In this document: piece after piece, positions 1-6,411 of the stretch
How the letters are laid out: each line of letters begins with the position of its first letter
Position numbering within the stretch: the stretch's first letter is position 1
NCBI GenBank assembly: GCA_902773285.1
Contig: CACYDS010000004.1
Location: forward strand, 1-7,878
Direction: 5' to 3'
Origin: an uncultured Pseudomonadota bacterium
Lineage (GTDB): Bacteria > Pseudomonadota > Alphaproteobacteria > RUG11792
DNA: 7,878 bases
Program-made: the position numbers and the translations under genes
The notes under the pieces: model-generated
Seen by the model: the letters and a program-made list of their open reading frames with translations, nothing else
Databases searched by the model: none
Told to the model about the DNA's origin: nothing

Positions 1-276
1 GTTGATCCGATAACCCGTAAGGAGTTTTGGATGCATATAAACGCCATGGTTTCTCGCGGTATGGCTGTCGTTGTTACAACCCATTTTATGGATGAAGCTG
101 AAAATTGTGATGAAATTGCGCTAGTTTATAGGGGCAAAATACGTGCTATTGGCTCTCCAGATGACCTAAAGGAAATATGTAAAAATGAAGAAAATCCAAC
201 GCTTGAGAAAGCGTTTATCAAAATAGTTGAAATAGCTGACCAAAATGAACGGTTTACAAATACATTTAAAGAGTGA
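1..276 (+). CDS. ABC-2 type exporter ATP-binding protein, C-terminal part (5' end outside window)
   Basis: The window opens inside this gene and 91 residues plus the stop remain. The reading begins with VDPITRKEFW, the D-loop that directly follows Walker B in ABC ATPases. It continues to TTHFMDEAE, where residue 28 of the fragment is the H-loop histidine that contacts the ATP gamma-phosphate. The sequence after it (ALVYRGKIRAIGSPDDLK) is the usual end of the nucleotide-binding domain in the CcmA/YbhF/YhiH type of drug or polysaccharide exporter. Walker A, the signature motif and Walker B must lie upstream and cannot be checked. The stop is 3 bp before the start of the permease gene, so the two are almost certainly co-transcribed and form one inner-membrane transporter. 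The substrate is unknown. The internal ATG at position 31 is not a real start, because the frame is open to the window edge and the D-loop lies before it. Confidence 0.93.
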   Translation, partial: VDPITRKEFWMHINAMVSRGMAVVVTTHFMDEAENCDEIALVYRGKIRAIGSPDDLKEICKNEENPTLEKAFIKIVEIADQNERFTNTFKE

Positions 277-279
277 AAT

Positions 280-1386
280 ATGAATATAAAGACTGTAAAA
301 GCACTAATTTTCAAGGAGCTGAAGCAAATCAGGCGGGACGCCAGCAGCATTTTGGTTGCTTTTATTATGCCGTTAACGTTGCTTGTTATTTTTGGATATG
401 GACTTTCGTTTGACATAAAGCACATTCGAATAGATATAGTGCAGCAAGACTCTGGGAAACTTTCGAAGGATTTGGTAGACCTTTATTCGCATTCTGAATA
501 TTTCACGACAAATGTTGTTACTTCAACACAGGAAGCTAAAGGCAATATGGAATCCGGGAAAACTATGGGAACAATAATAATTCCGGAGAATTTTTCAGAA
601 AAAGCACAACGCGGACAAAAAGCAGAAATTCAAATCATCAGCGATGGAACAGATCCAAACACAGCGACATATATCGAGGCGTACGCTCAGGGATTATTCA
701 ATAAGTATTTGCTAAGTTTTAAGCCAGAACTAAAGAGCCGGATGATAAATATCATAAATCGACTCTGGTTTAATCCCACAACAGAGTCTATACACTTTCT
801 GATGGCAGGTGCACTGACTATGATACTTGCAATCGTTGGCACTTTTTTAACATCGCTTGTTGTCGCGAAGGAGTGGGAGCGAGGCACTATGGAGGCTCTG
901 ATAGCAACGCCAATTTCTGTTAACGAGATAATAGTGTCAAAAATCGTTCCATACTTCGGACTTTGCGTTGTATCTCTTGTGTTTTCACTTCTATATGGCC
1001 AAATAGCTTTCAATATGCCATTCGAAGGTTCCCTACTTTCTATGGGGCTGGTTTCATCTGCATTCATACTAGTCTCGCTTATTATCGGGCTCATTGTCTC
1101 GACTTTAGCAAAAAACCAATTCGTAGCCGGAATGATGGCCGTGATGGTGACATTTTTACCAACGATGATGTTATCAGGTTTCGTATTTGAAATAAAAAGT
1201 ATGCCAATTTGGTTACAACTATTTTCATACGTATTCCCGGCGAAATATTTTGTTTCCAGCATACGTACGATATGTCTTGTCGGAGATGTGTGGGAAATAG
1301 TGCTACGCGACACTGCCGTATTATCCATAATGGCGGTCGGATTATATAAGTTTTTGAAAAAAAAATTGCGCAAAAATGTCGAATAA
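280..1386 (+). CDS. ABC-2 type transporter permease (YhhJ/YbhR-like)
   Basis: The 368-residue inner-membrane subunit partners the ATPase just upstream. Layout by eye: a cytoplasmic N-terminus with a basic patch, TM1 at about 22-43, a large periplasmic domain at about 45-170, then about five further membrane segments between 172 and 357. Family signatures are RLWFNP at 161-166, the coupling segment AKEWERGTMEALIATP at 196-211, and LSGFVFEI..MP with PAKYFV at about 298-325. These are typical of the YhhJ/YbhR/YbhS group of ABC-2 efflux permeases. Length is normal for the group. The start is ATG at 280, with an AAAGAG ribosome-binding site formed by the end of the ATPase gene. Its last 11 bp overlap ruvC. 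A run of nine A residues (1357-1365) encodes part of the basic C-terminal tail. Members of this family export drugs, bile salts or other amphiphiles; which one applies here cannot be told from sequence. Confidence 0.94.
   Translation: MNIKTVKALIFKELKQIRRDASSILVAFIMPLTLLVIFGYGLSFDIKHIRIDIVQQDSGKLSKDLVDLYSHSEYFTTNVVTSTQEAKGNMESGKTMGTIIIPENFSEKAQRGQKAEIQIISDGTDPNTATYIEAYAQGLFNKYLLSFKPELKSRMINIINRLWFNPTTESIHFLMAGALTMILAIVGTFLTSLVVAKEWERGTMEALIATPISVNEIIVSKIVPYFGLCVVSLVFSLLYGQIAFNMPFEGSLLSMGLVSSAFILVSLIIGLIVSTLAKNQFVAGMMAVMVTFLPTMMLSGFVFEIKSMPIWLQLFSYVFPAKYFVSSIRTICLVGDVWEIVLRDTAVLSIMAVGLYKFLKKKLRKNVE
1357..1365 (+). repeat. A9 homopolymer at the permease-ruvC junction
   Basis: Nine consecutive A residues encode the three lysines near the permease C-terminus, 10 bp before the ruvC start codon. 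Loss of one A, in DNA or by transcriptional slippage, would put the permease frame into the ruvC frame with no stop between (TGC, GCA, AAA, then the ruvC ATG). Runs of this kind are common in AT-rich genomes, so the functional meaning is open. Confidence 0.6.
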
Positions 1387-1867
1387 AGAGATCATACTGG
1401 GAATTGATCCTGGACTAGTCAAGACCGGCTGGGGCGTTGTCGTTAAAGATGGCTCTGATGTTGGATACGTGAACTGTGGCGTAATACGAACAAATGCTAA
1501 CAATTTAATGGAGATGAGGTTATGTTGCATATTTGATGAGATATCGTTACTGTTAGATGAATATAAGCCTTATGCAGTTGCTATGGAGGAAGTGTTTGTT
1601 AATAGCAATTATAAAAGCAGTGAAAAACTTATAATGGCGAGAACTGCCGCTTTTTTGTCGATCGCCAAACGGGGATATACAGTTAATCAATACAAACCGA
1701 ATGAAATAAAGAAAAATATAACCGGATTAGGTCATGCATCAAAAGAACAGATATATACAATGGTGCGAAAGATTTTAGGAACTGATTTTAGTCCAGATAA
1801 TAGATCACATACCTACGATTCATTCGATGCCCTTGCAATCGCAATATCTAGATCATTTTGTGGCTAG
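1376..1867 (+). CDS. ruvC: Crossover junction endodeoxyribonuclease RuvC
   Basis: The 163-residue protein is close to the usual RuvC length (E. coli 173). RuvC is a dimeric, Mg2+-dependent resolvase that cuts Holliday junctions delivered by RuvAB. The four acidic catalytic residues are in place: D11 in LGIDPGL, E71 in AMEEVF, and D148 and D151 in YDSFDALAIA, matching E. coli D7, E66, D138 and D141. The GLGHASKEQI segment (117-126) matches the conserved loop before the C-terminal helix. The short tail after ALAIAISRS lacks the basic extension of the E. coli protein. The ATG lies inside the permease gene (11-bp overlap) and has no clear Shine-Dalgarno sequence, so translation is probably coupled to the permease. 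ruvA and ruvB are not adjacent here. The gene is followed by a strong hairpin 44 bp past the stop. Confidence 0.97.
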   Translation: MSNKEIILGIDPGLVKTGWGVVVKDGSDVGYVNCGVIRTNANNLMEMRLCCIFDEISLLLDEYKPYAVAMEEVFVNSNYKSSEKLIMARTAAFLSIAKRGYTVNQYKPNEIKKNITGLGHASKEQIYTMVRKILGTDFSPDNRSHTYDSFDALAIAISRSFCG

Positions 1868-1910
1868 CCATAGTAGAATCTTCACCGGAATTCAGACTTG
1901 TGATAGGGAA

Positions 1911-1962
1911 GGGGGGGGCGCGATGGGGTAAGGTTGTGAGTATACCACATCGCGCCCCCCCC
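1911..1962. repeat. GC-rich hairpin with G8/C8 arms
   Basis: The arms 1911-1925 and 1948-1962 are perfect reverse complements over 15 bp (eight G, then CGCGATG, and the mirror). After one G/A mismatch, four more pairs follow (1927-1930 with 1943-1946), closing on a 12-nt loop. This is the only strongly GC-rich block in the gap between ruvC and tamA. It lies 43 bp past the ruvC stop and about 170 bp before tamA. No T-tract follows on either strand, so it is not a textbook intrinsic terminator. It could end transcription or protect the 3' end of the exporter-ruvC transcript, or be a dispersed palindromic (REP- or MITE-like) element. No target-site duplication is evident in the flanks. Confidence 0.8.
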
Positions 1963-2130
1963 GCAACCAGATTATTAAATAAAACCAATATCGATATCAG
2001 CATACATAACGCAATGATGAATTTAAGAATGTATAAACAACCGCCATGATAACAGGCGATAATTTTATTCAAAATAACATAATGGATAGACTACACTTGA
2101 GATAGTTGGGCTATATCAAACAGAGCTAAG

Positions 2131-3957
2131 ATGAAACTACATCGGATTTATGTTCCATTGATGATAGCCACTGTGCAGGTCGCTACGTGTGAAGCAACGG
2201 TAAACGGCATACAAAATGGAGAAATAATGGACTTGATAAAGTCTCAATTGTCCGATTGGTCTGATATATCTGAAAGTTCTATTTCTGCTGAATTCAAACT
2301 CAAAAGGGATAAACGAATTATAAAACGAATTCTTGCTTCATACGGGTATTTTGACGCACAAATTTGCCCAGTTTTCCAAAACGGTAAAGTCGTTTTCAAT
2401 GTAAAATTAAATGAGCGATATAAATTTGATGATGTACTCTTGCTTTACATTGATCAAAAGAGTTATCGTTCAGGATTAAAAGTGAAGCAAGTTTTTGATT
2501 TAATTGGTATTCCGTATGATACATATACAGATACAAAGCAACTTGCAGATGGATGTGAGAAAATAGCCGATTTTTTACGAGGAAAGGGATTCGCATTCGC
2601 GCAAGTGCATGCTCCAAAACTACAACGAGATAAAAAAGATAAGCGGATCAAGGCTGTCTATGAAATCGAATTGAATGGAAAAACTGTAATTGATAAGACG
2701 ATAGTGCACATCAAATCGAAAAAAGATCCGAAACTTTTACAACCATTTGTTAGGAACAGAATATCCTGGAAAGATGGAGATATTTACGATAGGGAAAAAA
2801 TCGAAAACCTGAAAAACGACATTATGGCGAGTAAAATTTTTTCAGGTGTTTCGGTTGTCCTTGGGAAACCAATAAAAGATGCACATGACACATCTGTTGT
2901 GCATACCACTATAACTATAGAACTTGAAGAGGCGCTACTTAGGGATGTTGGCGCAGGATTAAAGTATGGCTCATCAGAAAAATTTGGGGTCCTGTTATTT
3001 TGGACACATTACAACATAAATGGCAAAGGATCCAGCCTATCAACGAGTATAGATGCCTCGAAAGAAAATCGTTATTTGAGTCTCAAATACGATACATACG
3101 ATTTGTTTTATAAAAAACAGAAACTTTCCACGCAGGCCTTTTATGTAAAGGAAAATGAAAGTTCATACAAGGTTTTAAAGTCCGGTGCCGAAAGTATGCT
3201 TTGGCAAACATTTGATACAAAATTTCATGCCGGACTAGGATTATGTGTCGAGGAATCAGAAACCACTGACAAAATTGAAAAAAAAGACTTGGACTTTAGC
3301 GCAGTTGGCATTCCAATTGGGCTAAAATTTGATACAACAGATGAATACCTTGATCCCCAGAAAGGTATACGTTGCCAGGCGACGATAACTCCATATATTG
3401 GCCATCCCAACAACCTAACTGTCTTTACCGGAAAAGCATCAATGTACATCCCATTTAAGAAGAATGCATTTCGAAACTTTCTTGTTTTAGCTGTGTATTC
3501 CCGCTATGGCACGATATTCCGAAATAAAAATCACGATATCCCACGAGACAAATTATTTTTCTCAGGCGGCGCAAACTCGATCAGGGGATATGGATATCAA
3601 AAAGTAGGAGCATTTAGTGATATAGACGAAGGAGATGTAGAAAATATAGATAACAAACCACTAGGCAAGCCTCTCGGAGGTGAATCCGTCTTTGAGATTG
3701 GAGTTGAACCACGCATCAGGGTATCGGACAATCTTGGATTGGTAGCTTTTTTAGAGGGTGGAAATGTATATACTAAAAAAATGGCAAATCCTCTACGTAA
3801 ATTACTTTTTGGATGTGGGATAGGTGTAAGATATTACACCTCTTTCGCTCCAATTCGTTTTGATATAGCGTTCCCAATGAAAATTCGAAAAACAAAACAG
3901 GGGAAGAAGGTTGATTCAATGTTTAATTTATACCTAAGCATTGGACAAGCATTTTGA
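2131..3957 (+). CDS. tamA: TamA-like outer-membrane assembly factor (Omp85/BamA superfamily)
   Basis: The 608-residue protein has a Sec-type signal peptide at about 1-22 (MKLHRIYVPLMIATVQVATCEA). Periplasmic repeats that look like POTRA domains span about 30-265; E. coli TamA has three. A C-terminal beta-barrel of the bacterial surface-antigen (D15) type follows from about 270 to the end. Diagnostic points are SGGANSIRGYGYQ at 478-490 (the RGY/RGF motif of Omp85 loop 6), PLGGES at 514-519, GLVAFLEGGNVY at 536-547, GIGVRYYTSFAPIRFDIAFP at 563-582, and a terminal phenylalanine after YLSIGQA, as expected for a barrel protein recognised by BamA. These C-terminal blocks match TamA better than BamA. 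TamA with the inner-membrane protein TamB forms the translocation and assembly module for some outer-membrane proteins and lipid transport. The start is ATG at 2131 with a weak purine-rich stretch upstream. tamB does not follow; an unrelated membrane protein does. Confidence 0.9.
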   Translation: MKLHRIYVPLMIATVQVATCEATVNGIQNGEIMDLIKSQLSDWSDISESSISAEFKLKRDKRIIKRILASYGYFDAQICPVFQNGKVVFNVKLNERYKFDDVLLLYIDQKSYRSGLKVKQVFDLIGIPYDTYTDTKQLADGCEKIADFLRGKGFAFAQVHAPKLQRDKKDKRIKAVYEIELNGKTVIDKTIVHIKSKKDPKLLQPFVRNRISWKDGDIYDREKIENLKNDIMASKIFSGVSVVLGKPIKDAHDTSVVHTTITIELEEALLRDVGAGLKYGSSEKFGVLLFWTHYNINGKGSSLSTSIDASKENRYLSLKYDTYDLFYKKQKLSTQAFYVKENESSYKVLKSGAESMLWQTFDTKFHAGLGLCVEESETTDKIEKKDLDFSAVGIPIGLKFDTTDEYLDPQKGIRCQATITPYIGHPNNLTVFTGKASMYIPFKKNAFRNFLVLAVYSRYGTIFRNKNHDIPRDKLFFSGGANSIRGYGYQKVGAFSDIDEGDVENIDNKPLGKPLGGESVFEIGVEPRIRVSDNLGLVAFLEGGNVYTKKMANPLRKLLFGCGIGVRYYTSFAPIRFDIAFPMKIRKTKQGKKVDSMFNLYLSIGQAF

Positions 3958-4018
3958 ATATATCTGCAATATTCGGCTATACTGTATATATGATGAGTTG
4001 GTTTGTGCGGACAAAAAT

Positions 4019-4867
4019 ATGTTTAAGGTTTCAGATAAATTTTCTTTCTTGTCAACTTTTTGCACTTTGTATTTTATATACAATTTTTGTTCTATTCTTT
4101 GCTTCGCAGTTGAGGATCATTTTGCAACATATTGCCGCCCAATATTCTTGTTAGGAGACGATTATTGGAATGCTATTGGAAAAATGTTTTGTTGCGGAAT
4201 TGTCGCGCTATATATACAATGCTCGACAACGACAAAATCATTACATACGAACACCTTGAACCAGATAATGTATTTATTTTTCATCTTTGTTATTATTGTT
4301 CATATTTCGCAGGTGGTCAGTAACTACTTTAACGCACGCGCAACATTAGCAGATTTCTGGAGTTTGGCTATAAATATTTTTGCCGTTTTTCTCTATGTGT
4401 TGATTTCGTATATTACTGAAAAGGTCGAAGAAGTTAAAAAACGTACATACATGACTTTAGGAATATTTTGCACGTGCTTTGCGATTTCTTGCACTGTGGC
4501 TTCCTTCTACATGCCACGTTCAGTAATCAAAACTTTAAATCATGACAAAGAAACACTACTCTCCGTCCGAAAAACTATTGAGGCCCTTAAGGCAGGACCA
4601 GAAATACCGTCTGGATTATCAGACAATGTGAATGTCAAAGATGAAAATGGCAAACGTATCATCACTTATCAATTTGAAACAGACTTTGATGGACTTAAAG
4701 AAAATGGAAAGTTTACAAAGCGTTTAAGAAAAAGATTTGATTTTACGGCTGGTTTATTCAAAGAAGGTGAACAAGTCGGAACTGTTTTGTTTAAGAAGGG
4801 ACAGCATACTCTGGATGTTGCGCTTCCGAAACAAAAACGTAGTAAATTACATGAGACAAGTAATTGA
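4019..4867 (+). CDS. Unrecognised five-segment, cysteine-rich membrane protein with soluble C-terminal domain
   Basis: I do not recognise this family. From the ATG at 4019 it has 282 residues. Hydrophobic segments lie at about 9-31, 54-68, 82-103, 111-132 and 143-164. A charged loop (TEKVEEVKKR, 133-142) separates the last two, which suggests it is cytoplasmic. Residues 165-282 form a hydrophilic, lysine-rich domain with a likely mixed alpha/beta pattern. Ten cysteines all fall in the membrane half (15, 24, 28, 39, 58, 59, 68, 151, 153, 158) and none in the C-terminal domain. The frame stays open upstream to a TTG at 3941 inside tamA, but that would add 26 polar residues and a 17-bp overlap, so the ATG is preferred; no clear Shine-Dalgarno supports either. 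It lies 61 bp after tamA and is probably co-transcribed with it. It is far too small to be TamB and shows no beta-helical repeats. Confidence 0.75.
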   Translation: MFKVSDKFSFLSTFCTLYFIYNFCSILCFAVEDHFATYCRPIFLLGDDYWNAIGKMFCCGIVALYIQCSTTTKSLHTNTLNQIMYLFFIFVIIVHISQVVSNYFNARATLADFWSLAINIFAVFLYVLISYITEKVEEVKKRTYMTLGIFCTCFAISCTVASFYMPRSVIKTLNHDKETLLSVRKTIEALKAGPEIPSGLSDNVNVKDENGKRIITYQFETDFDGLKENGKFTKRLRKRFDFTAGLFKEGEQVGTVLFKKGQHTLDVALPKQKRSKLHETSN

Positions 4868-4904
4868 TTTTGCATTGATCTGATCACTATCATATATTTC
4901 TCAT

Positions 4905-5117
4905 TCAGAATAAATTTGCTCGTGGTAAAAGCAACTTCTCAATGGCATTGACTGATTTTGGAATTTTTGCAAAAAGGAGGATATCAAAATTTAATAGTTT
5001 ATCGAGTGAATCTTTCATATTGCAGACATTTATTACAGATTGTACTGAAAGATTGTAGATCTTTTTTGGATGATGCCAATCAAGAGCCTTGAATATTTTT
5101 GAAAGTTGGTCTTTGTG
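4905..5117 (-). pseudogene. Possible 3' remnant of a decayed gene
   Basis: The 317 bp between the membrane-protein gene and rmuC (4868-5184) contain no intact gene. On the minus strand a 70-codon open stretch ends at TGA (4905-4907) and is bounded upstream by an in-frame TAG (5118-5120). The translation reads like real protein, with helical, amphipathic blocks such as ALDWHHPKKIYNLSVQSVIN and FDILLFAKIPKSVNAIEKLL. It has no start until a methionine at its residue 34. The reading upstream of the TAG (QFFANKI) could continue the same protein, then meets further stops. It lies directly downstream of rmuC on the same strand. I cannot name the parent family; chance open reading is a real alternative. 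Confidence 0.3.
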
Positions 5118-5184
5118 CTATATTTTATTAGCAAAGAATTGATATCGATTTTGAAGCTAAACTGTGTTACTTGAACGATGCTAT

Positions 5185-6357
5185 TCAGGAGTCTATAATC
5201 AGCTTTTCGTTGTGATTTGGCAATTCTGGAGATATTTCAATCCCAAGAGTTTTCAATTTTAATGTTGCGGGAGCAATCCTTTTTTCAATCAGCAAACTAA
5301 TCTTACTAAATTCGTCATTATTTTTTTGCAATCTTCGTTCAAAATCCTTCGTATACCCTATGAGTTCCTCCAGATATTTATAAACATTTTTTCCAACTTC
5401 TCCAATCTTTTTTGCGTTTTGCGTTATAGCTTCCTGTTGCCAGGTAAATGCAACCGTCTTAAGTAAAGCAATTAACGTTATGGGGGTAGCTATGATTACT
5501 TTCTCATGTGTACCAAATTCTATTAACGTCGGGTCAATTTTCATTGCTGAACTGAAAAACGATTCTCCTGGAAGGAACATAATTACAAATTCCGGCGTCG
5601 GTGAAAATTGTTCCCAATACGCTTTCTGAGAAAGCATTCTAATATGCTTCTTAATTGCTTCTGTATGCGATTTATAATATTCCTTATCGCCGGTATTCAC
5701 TGCCTGCATATATGCTGCAACTGGAGTCTTTGCGTCAACCACAATATTGCGTTTATTTGGCAAGCGTATGATCATATCTGGCCGGCGACGAGAATTTTCC
5801 TCCTGTTGTTGCTCGAAAAAATCACAATGAGACACCATCCCCGCAATTTCCACAACGCGACGCAGTTGCATCTCTCCCCATTGCCCCGTCATAGTGGGCG
5901 ATGAAAGTGCCTTGTTCAAAGCTGAAGTTTCTTTCTGCAATTCCTGTTGAAAGACAATCATATCCTGAACTTGACGTCGTAAATCGCTATATGAATTTAC
6001 CCGATCTTTTTCGATTTGTGTGATCTTGTTTTCAAAATTTTCTAGAGCACTTTTTATGGGGGATATCAAATTAAGAAAATTATTTTCCTTCTTATCTAGC
6101 TCCGCTTTTTCAACATGCAATACCTTATCAAATGTTTCTTTCGCTATGTTCAAAAAGTTTTGGTGATTTTTTAAAAGTATTTCATTAGCAATCATTTTAA
6201 ATGATGTTTCCATATTCGTTTTTGCACTTAACAAGTCTTGATTAACTTGTAATTTAGATTTTAAATTTGCATTTTTTCTTATCAAGAAAGCAAAAAATCC
6301 GCACAGCGTTACAATCAGAATTATTGCTAGAATTTTTAACAAATCTGCATCAAACAT
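5185..6357 (-). CDS. rmuC: DNA recombination protein RmuC homologue
   Basis: Numbering here counts from the upstream GTG at 6390 (401 residues). An N-terminal membrane anchor at about 17-37 is followed by a long coiled coil to about 165, then the conserved RmuC core. The core contains GQWGEMQL (169-176), RPDMIIRLP (203-211) and IVVDAKTPV (216-224). The D205, D218 and K221 pattern fits a PD-(D/E)XK nuclease-like fold. Further blocks are FLPGESFFSSA (272-282) and the ATPITLIALLKTVAFTWQQE stretch (301-320). RmuC is linked to limiting inversions and rearrangements between short inverted repeats; its biochemical activity is poorly defined. The called start is ATG at 6357, giving 390 residues and placing the anchor at the N-terminus as in other RmuC proteins. 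The GTG at 6390 is an alternative with no clear Shine-Dalgarno. It lies downstream of the symporter gene on the same strand (21-54 bp gap) and probably shares its transcript. Confidence 0.94.
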   Translation of the reverse strand: MFDADLLKILAIILIVTLCGFFAFLIRKNANLKSKLQVNQDLLSAKTNMETSFKMIANEILLKNHQNFLNIAKETFDKVLHVEKAELDKKENNFLNLISPIKSALENFENKITQIEKDRVNSYSDLRRQVQDMIVFQQELQKETSALNKALSSPTMTGQWGEMQLRRVVEIAGMVSHCDFFEQQQEENSRRRPDMIIRLPNKRNIVVDAKTPVAAYMQAVNTGDKEYYKSHTEAIKKHIRMLSQKAYWEQFSPTPEFVIMFLPGESFFSSAMKIDPTLIEFGTHEKVIIATPITLIALLKTVAFTWQQEAITQNAKKIGEVGKNVYKYLEELIGYTKDFERRLQKNNDEFSKISLLIEKRIAPATLKLKTLGIEISPELPNHNEKLIIDS

Positions 6358-6411
6358 ATATGCTAACTCGGGAAAAACATTTGCTTTCACATTTTATCAC
6401 ATATAGCATCG

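Noticed and set aside
687..1373. 228-codon minus-strand open frame opposite the permease gene
   Set aside because: The plus-strand permease carries all diagnostic ABC-2 motifs; the antisense translation has no family features.
1911..1962. Calling the G8/C8 hairpin an intrinsic terminator
   Set aside because: No T-run follows the stem on either strand, so it is listed as an inverted repeat with termination only as one possibility.
2131..2200. Lipoprotein signal in TamA because of a cysteine at residue 20
   Set aside because: The residues before it (V-A-T) do not fit the lipobox, which needs a small G, A or S at -1, and TamA proteins are normally cleaved by signal peptidase I.
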